Shown here: piece by piece, positions 33,611 to 42,704 of the stretch
Numbering within the stretch: the stretch's first letter is position 1
Layout of the letters: each line of letters begins with the position of its first letter
Assembly (NCBI RefSeq): GCF_001428665.1
Contig: NZ_LMIJ01000046.1
Coordinates: 151,817 to 198,181, forward strand
Length of the DNA stretch: 46,365 nt
Source: Acidovorax sp. Root219
Lineage (GTDB): Bacteria; Pseudomonadota; Gammaproteobacteria; Burkholderiales; Burkholderiaceae_C
Reading direction: 5' to 3'
Notes under the pieces: generated by a model
Seen by the model: only the letters and a program-made list of their open reading frames with translations
Databases searched by the model: none
Told to the model about the DNA's origin: nothing
Position numbers and translations under genes: made by a program

Positions 33611-34504
33611 ATGAACCACAGCCCCATGCGCACACGCCCCGCTGCACCCGACGGCGCAGCCCCGGCCCGCAGCATCCACGCCTTGCCCGGCGTGGGCATG
33701 GCGGCCCACGTGCTGCAGGGGCGCGGGCTGGAGATACTGCGCATGCGCATGGACCAACCCGCGCTGATCCTGGTCGACCAAGGCACCAAGACCGTGCGCG
33801 CCGAGCGCGGCGCCACGGCACGCGCCACGCCCGGGCAGGCCATCGTCATCGACGGCCAGCAGACGGTGGACTTCACCAACGCCGTGCCCCGCGGGGTGGA
33901 CCACTACGAGGCCCGCTGGCTGGTGTTCGACACCGCCTTGCTCGAAGACCCCTACTACCTGGCCCGTGCTGCGCAGGCCGAGCGCTCCGGCACAGCGAGC
34001 GCATCGGTGCGCCGGGTGCCCCAGGTGGCACCAACGCTGGCCAACGCGTTCGAACGCGCCGCCCAATCCTTGGCGCCGGACCAAGCCCTGCCCGCCTACG
34101 TCGCGCGCCAGCGGGTGCTGGAGGTGCTGCACTGGCTGCTGGAGCAGCACGGCATCGCCGTGCACGCCCCACCAGCGAATCCCGGCGTATCGGTCAGGGT
34201 GCGCGCGCTGATCGCGAGCCGGCTCAACGCCGACTGGACCGCCGGCCGCATCGCCAGCGAACTGGCCGTGTCCGAAGCCACGCTGCGCCGCCGCCTGGTC
34301 GCCGAAGGCGCATCGCTCACCCAATTGCTCGTGGACGCGCGGATGGCTACCGCGCTCACGCTGCTGCAGGCCACGGCGCAACCGGTATCGTCCATCGCGC
34401 TGTCGGTGGGCTATGAATCACCCTCGCGCTTTGCCGTGCGGTTTCGCCAGCGCTTTGGCTTTGCACCCACGGCCGTGCGCGGCCATGAGCGCGGGGCCCA
34501 CTGA
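33611..34504 (+). CDS. AraC-family transcriptional regulator
   Basis: A 297-residue regulator with a cupin-like N-terminal domain (residues about 20-130) and a C-terminal double helix-turn-helix. The first HTH is WTAGRIASELAVSEATLRRRLVAEG; the second contains PVSSIALSVGYESPSRFAVRFRQRFGFAPTAVR, the classical AraC signature. It resembles E. coli regulators of the GadX/AppY style in the N-terminal LVDQGTKTVR region. The effector is unknown. The location between the PEBP gene and a glutathione S-transferase suggests local control of one or both, without direct evidence. Confidence 0.9.
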   Translation: MNHSPMRTRPAAPDGAAPARSIHALPGVGMAAHVLQGRGLEILRMRMDQPALILVDQGTKTVRAERGATARATPGQAIVIDGQQTVDFTNAVPRGVDHYEARWLVFDTALLEDPYYLARAAQAERSGTASASVRRVPQVAPTLANAFERAAQSLAPDQALPAYVARQRVLEVLHWLLEQHGIAVHAPPANPGVSVRVRALIASRLNADWTAGRIASELAVSEATLRRRLVAEGASLTQLLVDARMATALTLLQATAQPVSSIALSVGYESPSRFAVRFRQRFGFAPTAVRGHERGAH

Positions 34505-34538
34505 TCCCTTTTCCAAACTACCAACCAACCACTACCCC

Positions 34539-35180
34539 ATGCTCAAGATCCACCACCTCGGCCACTCTCAATCCGAACGCATCGTCTGGCTCTGCGAAGA
34601 ACTGGGCCTGCCCTACGAACTGGTGCACTACACGCGCGACGCCGTCACGCGCCTCTCGCCGCCCGAACTCAAGGCCCTGCACCCGCTGGGCGCCGCGCCG
34701 GTCATCGAAGACGGTGGCCTGCTGCTGGCGGAGTCGGCCGCCATCGTCGAATACATCATCGCCAGGCACGGCGGCGGGCGCCTCAAGCTCTCGCCGGAGC
34801 ATGCCGACTACGCGGCGTTCCTGTACTGGTTCCACTTCTCCAACGGCAACCTGATGCCCGTGCTGGGCCGCATGATGGTGGTCAACCGCGCCCAGTTGCC
34901 GGTGGACCACCCGGTGCAGCAGAACGCGCAGGTGCGCCTCGACCGGGTGCTGGCGCTGGTGGAGGCACGCCTGGGCGAAGTGCCCTACCTTGCGGGCCAG
35001 GAGTTCACGGCCGCCGATGTAATGAGCGTGTTCTCGCTCACCACCATGCGGCTGTTCCAGCCACTGGACCTTGCGCCGTACCCGAACATCCGCGCCTACC
35101 TGCAACGCATCGGTGCGCGGCCTGCGTACCAGCGCGCGATGACGAAGGGGGATCCGGATCTGGTGCCGATGCTGGAGTGA
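34539..35180 (+). CDS. Glutathione S-transferase family protein
   Basis: A 213-residue cytosolic GST. The N-terminal thioredoxin-like domain has HSQSERIVWLCEELGLPYEL (active-site Ser near residue 10), the cis-Pro turn GAAPVIEDGG and the glutathione gamma-glutamyl site LAESAAIVEYI (about 65-75). The helical C-terminal domain carries EFTAADVMSVF with the N-capping motif. It probably conjugates glutathione to an electrophile or acts as a peroxidase; the substrate is undetermined. The start MLKIHHLGHS fits the family. It lies 34 nt after the AraC gene. Confidence 0.92.
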   Translation: MLKIHHLGHSQSERIVWLCEELGLPYELVHYTRDAVTRLSPPELKALHPLGAAPVIEDGGLLLAESAAIVEYIIARHGGGRLKLSPEHADYAAFLYWFHFSNGNLMPVLGRMMVVNRAQLPVDHPVQQNAQVRLDRVLALVEARLGEVPYLAGQEFTAADVMSVFSLTTMRLFQPLDLAPYPNIRAYLQRIGARPAYQRAMTKGDPDLVPMLE

Positions 35181-35239
35181 GTTGCCACAAAGACGAGATC
35201 GATAGCAGGGTTCGGGGACCCACGCTCTTGCAATCCTGT

Positions 35240-36478
35240 CTATTGCTTTGTTGGCCTTACATACACAATCGCGTCCAACATAGCGGCGCGCGCCCTCCAG
35301 GCTTTTGCATCTGTAGGATCTGCCGGACATTCCTCGTTCCACCACGGTGTTAGCAAGATGGTCTTAACCACCGTGTCCCAATAATCTTCTGGAGAGTCGA
35401 GTGCATTTTTCTGCACGCCAAGCTGCCTAGCTAATTTTTCCCGATTGGCACTTGTCACTGGTACGAAGTAGTCCGGCCTTTTCAAACAGGCAAGCCTCGT
35501 AGCTCCTCCGATACTGATACCGCCTTTTTCGCCGGCCGCCGCCAAAAGAGCTTTCCAATAGGCAAGCCAATTCTCTCGATTGGGAGGGATATCGCTTGGA
35601 ATGAAGTCCAAAGCGGCTACTAACTCTTCGGGCGCCTCCTCAACCAGACGCGCATAAGAGTGTCCAAATCGTCTTGCGGCGGTCATCTCGCCGAAGAAGT
35701 GCCAGTCGATATCACTCCCTCCCTTTGATCTTTCCATGCTAATGCCCGCGATTCGCTGGCGGTCCTTGAGAAGCAACTTCAAAAAGCCTCCTGGTTGCCG
35801 CATTAATTCCTGTACCCGCTCCAACATAGCAAGCCGACGACCACGGCCATGCTCGTCCTCTTCATCAACTTTTTTAAGCCACTGCTCCCATTCCATGTGG
35901 ATAGGCGCTTCCCTACGATGCTTCTCATCAATTCGGACCGGTTCGTCCATATATAGATCATCGACATTTTTCCGCTGACTCAGAGCCGCCCGATGACTCG
36001 CACGGTAGCGACTGATAAACGTATCAGTCGGCACAATGCAAGGGCCCTTGGCCTCTTGAGCAATGAACTCTTGCAATATGCGAATCGCAGGATCTCCCTT
36101 GTCAAAGTCTGACGCAGTACTCAACTCAACGTTGCTATTAAAAGCTCCGCGAGTCATGTTATGGCTGCCGATGATGGCCGTGTATCGGTCGTCATGCTCA
36201 AACAAGTACAGCTTAGGATGGAACAGCGGACCCTTGGCACTACGAAAAAAAGCCCAGTTCTTGTTGGCCAATTGCTCGATGCAACCAGGAGCCGTGAGCG
36301 AGCCATGCGTTCCAATGACAACGCGTTGGAGCTTTTCCTCTTGGCGTAGAAGCTCAGTGAACACTGTATTCTCTGTAGCCCAAGCCACAGCGATCCACAC
36401 ACGCCGGGAGGTTTGAAGCTGATGAACAACGGTTCTGGCCATCGCCCCTGCTTCGCTCAAAACTCTAACTGATTTCAC
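35240..36478 (-). CDS. Phospholipase D-like (single HKD) putative nuclease
   Basis: A 412-residue protein whose N-terminal third has one PLD catalytic motif: His87-x-Lys89 followed by a Glu at the usual Asp position (94), and GSHNMTRGAFNSNVELS (104-120). With one motif it would have to dimerise, as in Nuc and BfiI nucleases. The remaining 270 residues are unfamiliar, with a charged helical middle and a C-terminal domain containing ISIGGATRLACLKRPDYFVPVTSANREKLA-type sequence. Start is GTG at 36478, preceded by a GAGAGGGGGG purine run. Base composition is close to 50% GC in sampled lines against 60-70% around, and codon use includes many AAA/TTT/ATT, suggesting recent transfer. Restriction or anti-phage function is possible but unproven. 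Confidence 0.72.
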   Translation of the reverse strand: MKSVRVLSEAGAMARTVVHQLQTSRRVWIAVAWATENTVFTELLRQEEKLQRVVIGTHGSLTAPGCIEQLANKNWAFFRSAKGPLFHPKLYLFEHDDRYTAIIGSHNMTRGAFNSNVELSTASDFDKGDPAIRILQEFIAQEAKGPCIVPTDTFISRYRASHRAALSQRKNVDDLYMDEPVRIDEKHRREAPIHMEWEQWLKKVDEEDEHGRGRRLAMLERVQELMRQPGGFLKLLLKDRQRIAGISMERSKGGSDIDWHFFGEMTAARRFGHSYARLVEEAPEELVAALDFIPSDIPPNRENWLAYWKALLAAAGEKGGISIGGATRLACLKRPDYFVPVTSANREKLARQLGVQKNALDSPEDYWDTVVKTILLTPWWNEECPADPTDAKAWRARAAMLDAIVYVRPTKQ

Positions 36479-36558
36479 GGTTGCCCCCCTCTCTTCAATA
36501 TGTCAAGAGAGTGTATCGAGTACCGGTCAAGAGCCGCACAGTCCCGCAGCTCACGAGA

Positions 36559-37320
36559 TCACAACCGCCCCTTCGCAAACACCTCGATCCGCTGTGCCGT
36601 ATCCGGATCCGCAAAGCACGCATTCGCCGCCTTGCTCTCTGCAAGCAGTGCCTCTTCAATGCGCGGCCCCAGGCCCGATGTGAGCACGCGCTTGAGCCGC
36701 GCGGTAGCACCAGCCGACCGCGTCGCCACCTCGGCCGCCAATGCCATCGCAGTGGGCAGCATCTCAGCCGCCGGTACCACGCGGTTGACGAGCCCCAGGG
36801 CCTTCAGATCCGCAGCGCTCTGGCGCTCGCCCAGCACGATGAGTTCCATGGTGCGCTGATGGCCCAGGATCTGGGGCAGCAGGTGGGTGACGCCACCGGT
36901 GACGAAGTGGCCCAGCGCCATTTCGGGGAAGAAGCAGACCAGCGTGTCGGCCGCCACCACCAGGTCGCAGTTAAGCACCCATTCGAAGCCGCCCCCCACG
37001 GCATAGCCGTGCACGGCACCGATGACGAGCTTGGGGCCGAACATGATGTCGCGCGTGATCTGCTGGATGCGCTCGCTGTGCTCGGCGATGGTGGCGGGGC
37101 TTTCGGACTGCTCGGCAAACTCCTTGAGGTCGTCGCCTGCGCAGAAGGCGCGGCCGGCGCCCGTGAAGACGATGGCGCGCGTGGCGGGCTCGTTCTGAGC
37201 GGCCTGCAGGGCGGTGTGCAAATCGACCAGCAAAGTACCGCTGATGGCGTTGAGGCGCTCGGGGCGCTGCAGGGTGACGATGCTGACGGCGCCTTCAACG
37301 GTGTGGGTAGCAAAGCTCAT
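36559..37320 (-). CDS. Enoyl-CoA hydratase/isomerase family protein
   Basis: A 253-residue crotonase-fold protein. The oxyanion-hole segments are GAGRAFCAGDDLKEF (about 53-67) and GAVHGYAVGGGFEWVLNCDLVVA, and the C-terminal segment contains LKRVLTSGLGP. The Glu of GGGFEW matches the first catalytic Glu of hydratases. The second (usually in a PGAGG context) is less clear because the sequence reads GHFVTGGVTHLLP, so hydratase activity is not certain. It starts 154 nt after the end of the RND gene on the same strand and is likely transcribed separately. Confidence 0.88.
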   Translation of the reverse strand: MSFATHTVEGAVSIVTLQRPERLNAISGTLLVDLHTALQAAQNEPATRAIVFTGAGRAFCAGDDLKEFAEQSESPATIAEHSERIQQITRDIMFGPKLVIGAVHGYAVGGGFEWVLNCDLVVAADTLVCFFPEMALGHFVTGGVTHLLPQILGHQRTMELIVLGERQSAADLKALGLVNRVVPAAEMLPTAMALAAEVATRSAGATARLKRVLTSGLGPRIEEALLAESKAANACFADPDTAQRIEVFAKGRL

Positions 37321-37406
37321 GAGAAGGGGTCTTTCTACGGCAATAGGACTTGGCTGGGGTGCACCGCAGCATGGCATGCGCTTGAATTGAACGCACGCGG
37401 TGCCAA

Positions 37407-37425
37407 GGCGCATACAACATGCGCC
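37407..37425. promoter_or_regulatory. Inverted repeat upstream of the enoyl-CoA hydratase gene
   Basis: Perfect 7-bp repeats GGCGCAT/ATGCGCC separated by ACAAC, 86 bp ahead of the hydratase start and 50 bp past the RND stop. It has no T tract. It could be an operator (for example for a TetR-type regulator of acyl-CoA metabolism) or part of the RND transcript end. Confidence 0.35.
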
Positions 37426-37474
37426 AATATGCCAGACGGTGCGCGCCAGCGGCCGTCGCCTCTCCCCCCGGCTA

Positions 37475-40400
37475 CTACTTCGCCACGTAGTCGTGCGCGG
37501 TGTGCAACGGCTCGGCGGGTTCTTCGGCCGCCACGGCGGTGTTGGCGCCGGGCACCGCCTTGCGGGCGAACAGGGTGTACATGGTGGGCACGACGAAGAT
37601 GGTGAGCAGCGTGCCCAGCGACATGCCGCCCACGATCACCCAGCCGATCTGCGAGCGCGTTTCGGCACCGGCGCCCGAGGCCAGGGCCAGCGGGATGGCG
37701 CCGAGCACCATGGCGCCCGTGGTCATGAGGATGGGGCGCAGGCGCTGGGCCGAGGCCTTGACGAGCGCGTCCACCATCTCCAGGCCCTGCTCGCGCAGCT
37801 GGTTGGTGAACTCCACGATCAGGATGCCGTGCTTGGTGATCAGCCCCACCAGCGTGATCAGGCCGATCTGCGAATACACGTTGAGCGAGCCCCCGCTCCA
37901 CTTGAGCGCCAGCAGCGCACCGATCATGGACAGCGGCACCGAGACCATGATCACCAGCGGGTCGATGAAGCTCTCGAACTGCGCGGCCAGCACCAGGAAG
38001 ATGAACACCAGCGCCAGCAGGAAGACGATGCCCAGCGCGCCCTGCGAGCTGCGGAACTCGCGCGAGGTGCCGTTGAGGTCAGTGGTGTAGCCGGCCTTGA
38101 GCACCTTGGCGGCCGTGCTGTCCATGAAGGTCAGGGCCTCGCCCAGCGAATACTCGGGCGACAGGTTGGCCGTGATGGTGGCCGAGCGGCGCTGGCCGAA
38201 GTGGTTGAGTTCGCGCGGGCTCACGCTTTCCTTGACGTTGACCAGGCTGGAGAGCGGGATCATTGCGTCGTTGCGGCCGCGCACGTAGATGCTGTCGATG
38301 TTCTCGGGAGTGGTGCGGCCGCTGGCCTGGGTCTGCACGATCACGTCGTACTGCTCGGAGTCGCGCTTGTAGCGCGTGACGGTGCGCCCGCCCAGCATGG
38401 TCTCGATGGCCTTGGCCACCACGTCCACGCTCACGCCCAGGTCGGCGGCGCGGTCGCGGTTGACGGCGATGCGCAGCTCGGGCTTGTTCAGTCGCAGGTC
38501 GGCCTCGGGGGAGACGATGCCTGGGTTCTTGGCGATCTCGGCCATCATGGCGTTGGCCACGGCGTTGAGGTTCTCGTAGCTGTCCGAGGTCTGGATCACG
38601 TAGGTGAGCGGGCGCGCACGGAACGGCTGGCCCAGCGAGGGCGGCGTGATCAAAAAGGCATTGACGCCCGGCAGGCCGACCACCTTGGGCTGCAGCTCGC
38701 GCACCAGGTTGAGCGTGCTGCGCGAGCGGTTCTCCCAGTCCACCGTGCGGTAGATCACGCTGCCCTGCGCCACCGTGGGGTTGCCGATGTTGGCGAAGAT
38801 GCGGTCGAACTCGGGGTAGTCACGGCCCACCTTTTCGAGCTCCAGCGCATAGCGGTTGGTGTAGTCCAGCGTGGCGCCGTCGGGTGCGGTGACGTTGACC
38901 AGGATGGTGCCGCGGTCTTCCAGCGGCGAGAGCTCCTGGCGCATGCCGGGGTAGACCAGCACCAGCGCGGCGCCGCTGACCGCCATGGCCAGGATCACCA
39001 GCCAGCGCGCCTGGAACAGCACGCCGCGCACGCCGCCACCCTTGCCGCCCCAGCGTGCGGTGACGATCCAGCGCAGCAGGCGACCATAGGCGTCCGACAG
39101 GGCCGTGAGCCAGCGCTCCATGGAGCGGTCGAACCAGTTGGGCTTGGGGTTGTGCTTGAGCAGCAGCGAGCACATCATGGGCGAGAGCGTGAGCGCCACG
39201 AAGCCCGAGACCACCACGGCGCCGGCCAGCGCCAGCGCGAACTCGACGAACAGGCGGCCCGTGCGGCCGGGCGTGAAGGCCAGCGGCGCATACACGGCCA
39301 CCAGGGTCAGCGTCATGGCGACGATGGCAAAGCCGATTTCGCGTGCGCCCTTGATCGCGGCCGAGAACGGATCGAGCCCCTCCTCGATGTGCCGGTAGAT
39401 GTTCTCCAGCATCACGATGGCGTCGTCCACCACCAGGCCGATGGCCAGCACCAGGGCCAGCAGGGTGAGGGTGTTGATCGAGAAGCCCGCCAGCGACATC
39501 AGCGCAAAGCTGCCCACCAGGCTCACCGGGATGGTGACGATGGGGATGATGGAGGCGCGCGCCGTGCGCAGGAAGACGAAGATCACCAGCGCCACCAGCA
39601 CCACGGCCTCGGCGATGGTGGTGTAGACGCTCTTCACCGAGCGGTCGATGAACAGAGAGTTGTCGTTGGCGATGTCGATAGCGATGTCGGGCGGCAGGTC
39701 GGCCTTGAGCGTGGGCAGCATGGCGCGCACGCCGGCCGACAGCTCCAGCGGGTTGGCCGTGGCCTGGCGGATGACGCCCAGGGAGATGGCCTCGCGCCCG
39801 TTCAGGCGCACGCGGCTGCGGTCGCTGGCGGCGCCCTCCTCCACCCGCGCCACGTCGCGGATGCGCACCGGAAAGCCGTTGACGGTGCGAATCACCACGT
39901 TCGCGAACTGCGCCGGGCTGGCCAGGTCGGTCTGCGAGGTGACGCTGAATTCGCGCTGCTGCGACTCGATGCGGCCGGCGGGCAGCTCCAGGTTGTTGCG
40001 GCGGATGGCGTCTTCCACGTCCTGCGTGGTCAGGCGGTAGCCGGCCATGCGCTCGGGGTCCAGCCACACGCGCATGGCGTAGCGGCGCTCGCCGTATATG
40101 GGCACGTCGGCCACGCCGGTCACGGTCTGCAGGCGCGGCTTGACGATGCGGTTGAGCAGGTCGTTGATCTCCAGCGGGGTGCGGGTGTCGCTGCTGAAGG
40201 CCAGCCACATCACGGGCGAGGCGTCGGCCTCGACCTTGGCGATCACGGGCTCGTCCACCGCGTCGGGCAGGCGGTTGCGCACGCGGGCCGTGCGGTCGCG
40301 CACCTCGGCAGCGGCATTGTCGGCGTCTTTCTCCAGGCGAAAGCGCACGCTGATCTGGCTTTGCTCGGCGCGGCTGATGGAGGTGATCACGTCCACCGCG

Positions 40401-40624
40401 TCGATGCCGGCGATCGAGTCTTCGAGCGGCTTGGTGACTTGCGACTCGATCACCTCGGCCGAGGCCCCCGCGTAGCGCACGCTGACGGTGACCACGGGCT
40501 CGTCGATCTTGGGGTATTCACGCACCGACAAGCGTGTGAAGCTCACCGCCCCGACCAGCAGCACCAGGAGCGACAGCACGGTGGCCAGCACCGGCCGGCG
40601 GATCGAGAGTTCAGCGAGTTGCAT
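37475..40624 (-). CDS. RND-family multidrug efflux permease (HAE-1 type)
   Basis: A 1049-residue inner-membrane proton antiporter pump of the AcrB/MdtC kind, with twelve helices and two large periplasmic loops. The N-terminal SIRRPVLATVLSLLVLLVG-type helix and REYPKIDEPVVTVSVRY are typical of HAE-1 pumps. TM4 carries the paired proton-relay aspartates in GLVVDDAIVMLENIYRHIEEG. The start is 43 nt after the adaptor stop on the same strand. No outer-membrane factor gene is present in this operon, so it must share a TolC-type channel encoded elsewhere (possibly the one at 5939, though that has its own context). Substrate unknown. Confidence 0.95.
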   Translation of the reverse strand: MQLAELSIRRPVLATVLSLLVLLVGAVSFTRLSVREYPKIDEPVVTVSVRYAGASAEVIESQVTKPLEDSIAGIDAVDVITSISRAEQSQISVRFRLEKDADNAAAEVRDRTARVRNRLPDAVDEPVIAKVEADASPVMWLAFSSDTRTPLEINDLLNRIVKPRLQTVTGVADVPIYGERRYAMRVWLDPERMAGYRLTTQDVEDAIRRNNLELPAGRIESQQREFSVTSQTDLASPAQFANVVIRTVNGFPVRIRDVARVEEGAASDRSRVRLNGREAISLGVIRQATANPLELSAGVRAMLPTLKADLPPDIAIDIANDNSLFIDRSVKSVYTTIAEAVVLVALVIFVFLRTARASIIPIVTIPVSLVGSFALMSLAGFSINTLTLLALVLAIGLVVDDAIVMLENIYRHIEEGLDPFSAAIKGAREIGFAIVAMTLTLVAVYAPLAFTPGRTGRLFVEFALALAGAVVVSGFVALTLSPMMCSLLLKHNPKPNWFDRSMERWLTALSDAYGRLLRWIVTARWGGKGGGVRGVLFQARWLVILAMAVSGAALVLVYPGMRQELSPLEDRGTILVNVTAPDGATLDYTNRYALELEKVGRDYPEFDRIFANIGNPTVAQGSVIYRTVDWENRSRSTLNLVRELQPKVVGLPGVNAFLITPPSLGQPFRARPLTYVIQTSDSYENLNAVANAMMAEIAKNPGIVSPEADLRLNKPELRIAVNRDRAADLGVSVDVVAKAIETMLGGRTVTRYKRDSEQYDVIVQTQASGRTTPENIDSIYVRGRNDAMIPLSSLVNVKESVSPRELNHFGQRRSATITANLSPEYSLGEALTFMDSTAAKVLKAGYTTDLNGTSREFRSSQGALGIVFLLALVFIFLVLAAQFESFIDPLVIMVSVPLSMIGALLALKWSGGSLNVYSQIGLITLVGLITKHGILIVEFTNQLREQGLEMVDALVKASAQRLRPILMTTGAMVLGAIPLALASGAGAETRSQIGWVIVGGMSLGTLLTIFVVPTMYTLFARKAVPGANTAVAAEEPAEPLHTAHDYVAK

Positions 40625-40667
40625 GGCAGTACGTCAGCAGGGAGCGGTGAAGAGGGCTGCAGGCGGC

Positions 40668-42077
40668 TCAGGCGGGCTTGCCCGGCAGCACGGGTGCCGA
40701 GCGGCCCGAAGAGGTGCCCGCCACCTGGCAGGGGTTGGGGCCGGGCAGTGGCTCCACCAGGGCGGCGACCGGCGCCGCAGCGGGTGCCGATGCGGTGACG
40801 GGGGCCGCAGTTGCGGCCTTGCCCACGGAAAGTGCGGCGGACGCCGGCGCATCGGCCATGGGGGCAGCCCCCGAAGCCGCACTCGACGTTGCGCGTGCCG
40901 GCCCGGCGGCAGCGCCTCTGCCAGCCTCCGGCTGGCCCAGCACCACCACGCGCACGGCGGTGCCGTCGCGCTGGATGCGCTGCTGCCCTGCGGTGACGAC
41001 CAGGTCGTCGGCGGCCAGGCCGTCCACCACCTCCACCAGGCCAGGGGCGCGCGCCCCCAGCGTCACGGCGGTGCGCTGGGCCACGCGGGTGCCGGGCTCC
41101 TTGCCTTCGATCACCTTGTAGACGAAGGCGTTGCTGCCCTCGGGCACGATGGCCTCCTCAGGGACCACCCGGGCGTTCGCGCGTTCGGAGAACACGGTAG
41201 TGACACGCGCGAACATGCCGGGGCGCAACTGCAGGCGGCGGTTGTCGATGCAGCCACGCACGGCCACGGCACGGCCGTCGGCGTCGATCTGCGGGTTGAT
41301 GGCCTGGACCACGGCGGCGTAACGCACGCCGGGCAGCGCATCGAACACCACGCGCGCCGTCTGGCCGGTGCGCACCTTCCCCTGCAGGCGCTCGGGCAGG
41401 CGAAAGTCCACGTACACCGCGTCCAGGTCTTCCACGTTGACGATGTCGGCGCCGTCCTTGAGGTAGTCGCCCACGTTCACGCCGCGGATGCCGGCAATGC
41501 CGTCGAACGGCGCCAGGATGCGCAGCCGCGAGGCCGTGGCCTGCGACAACGAGAGCTTGGCCTGGGCGACTTCGAGGTTGGCGGCGCTCTCGTCGACCGA
41601 GCGCTGGCTGATGAAGCCCTGGGCCACCAGCTCCTGGTTGCGCTTGTGGTTGGCCTGGGCGATGGACAGCTCGGCCTGGCTTTGCTGCACCTGGGCGCGG
41701 GGCAGCTGGTCGTCGAACTGCACCAGCACCTGGCCCTGGCGCACGCGCTGGCCGTCGGTGAAATTGAGCTGGGTGATGCGCCCGCTGACCTCGGGGCGCA
41801 GCACCACGCTGCGGCGCGAGCGCAGGCTGCCCACGGCCTCGGCATCGTCGCGCAGCGCCATCTGGCGCACGGACGTGGCCTCCACCGCCACAACCCGGCC
41901 CGCTCCGCCCTGCCCGCCCGGCCCCCGCGCGCCAGCCGAGGGGCCATTGCCCCCTGCAGGTGTGACTGCGCCGTCCGCCTTGGGCGGCGCCGCAGGGCGC
42001 TGAAGCCACCATGCGCCCCCCGATGCGGCAGCGATGCCGGCGACAGCAACAACGATGTAACGGGTTTTGGACGCCAT
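40668..42077 (-). CDS. RND efflux membrane fusion protein (MFP)
   Basis: A 469-residue periplasmic adaptor with one N-terminal membrane helix (about 7-27) and a Gly/Pro-rich linker. The lipoyl domain (SGRITQLNFTDGQRVRQGQVLVQFDD), helical hairpin, second lipoyl half (LRILAPFDGIAGIRGVNVGDYL) and beta-barrel (RPGMFARV) follow the AcrA/MdtA order. After about residue 380 comes an Ala/Pro-rich low-complexity tail of about 85 residues containing one Cys, longer than in common adaptors. It is the first gene of the RND operon, and 143 nt separate it from the rnhA stop. Confidence 0.93.
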   Translation of the reverse strand: MASKTRYIVVAVAGIAAASGGAWWLQRPAAPPKADGAVTPAGGNGPSAGARGPGGQGGAGRVVAVEATSVRQMALRDDAEAVGSLRSRRSVVLRPEVSGRITQLNFTDGQRVRQGQVLVQFDDQLPRAQVQQSQAELSIAQANHKRNQELVAQGFISQRSVDESAANLEVAQAKLSLSQATASRLRILAPFDGIAGIRGVNVGDYLKDGADIVNVEDLDAVYVDFRLPERLQGKVRTGQTARVVFDALPGVRYAAVVQAINPQIDADGRAVAVRGCIDNRRLQLRPGMFARVTTVFSERANARVVPEEAIVPEGSNAFVYKVIEGKEPGTRVAQRTAVTLGARAPGLVEVVDGLAADDLVVTAGQQRIQRDGTAVRVVVLGQPEAGRGAAAGPARATSSAASGAAPMADAPASAALSVGKAATAAPVTASAPAAAPVAALVEPLPGPNPCQVAGTSSGRSAPVLPGKPA

Positions 42078-42220
42078 GGATCAGCAGCAGTGAGATCGGT
42101 AAAGCCCGGGCGCGGGCAATCCGCCAATGTATCAGTGTGTATCCAAACCTGCAGCCCCCGGCTACTTAAGGGGTGGGGGATTGGAGACATTCAACCGCCG
42201 CCCCAGTCTCCCGCGTGGTC

Positions 42221-42670
42221 TCAGCCGCGGCCCAGCGCCTTGTCCACGCCCTTGTTGGCCAGTTGGTCGGCGCGCTCGTTGCCCGGATCGCCCGAGTGGC
42301 CCTTGACCCAGCGCCAGTCGATGCGGTGGCCGCCGTTGGCGACCAGGGCGTCCAGGCGCTGCCACAGCTCCACGTTCTTCACCGGGGCGTTGCTGGCGGT
42401 GCGCCAGCCGCGGGCCTTCCAGCCGTGGATCCACTCGGTGATGCCCTTGCGCACGTACTCGCTGTCCAGGTACAGGGTGACGGCGCAGGGGCGCTTCAAG
42501 GCGGCAAGCGCCTCGATCACGGCCAGCAGCTCCATGCGGTTGTTGGTGGTGCCCAACTCGCCGCCGAACAGCTCCTTCTCCGATGTGCCTGCGCGCAGCA
42601 GCACGCCCCAGCCACCAGGGCCGGGGTTGCCCTTGCAGGCACCGTCGGTGTAAATCACGACCTCGTTCAA
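42221..42670 (-). CDS. rnhA: Ribonuclease HI (probable TTG start)
   Basis: A 149-residue enzyme that cuts RNA in RNA:DNA hybrids during replication and repair. The catalytic carboxylates are Asp9 (YTDGACKGNPG), Glu47 (NNRMEL), Asp69 (LYLDSEY) and Asp135 (NERADQLA), all present, with His125 in the flexible loop (KGHSGDPGN). No ATG precedes the conserved N-terminus; TTG at 42670, decoded as LNEVVIYTDG, has AGGAA 6 nt ahead and gives normal length. It lies 34 nt after the YafS-like methyltransferase on the same strand, as in E. coli. Confidence 0.94.
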   Translation of the reverse strand: MNEVVIYTDGACKGNPGPGGWGVLLRAGTSEKELFGGELGTTNNRMELLAVIEALAALKRPCAVTLYLDSEYVRKGITEWIHGWKARGWRTASNAPVKNVELWQRLDALVANGGHRIDWRWVKGHSGDPGNERADQLANKGVDKALGRG

Positions 42671-42704
42671 AATGGATTCCTGTTCTTCTTCATGTTCATG
42701 GTCA

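Noticed and set aside
37400..40798. Very long open frame (over 1100 codons) on the plus strand opposite the RND permease gene
   Set aside because: It is the mirror of the high-GC permease gene, is His/Gln/Gly/Arg-rich without domain features, and the minus-strand product has full RND family motifs.
42128..42143. TGTATC direct repeat with 10-bp period upstream of the RND adaptor
   Set aside because: It is too short to distinguish from chance and has no dyad symmetry; it was not scored as an operator.
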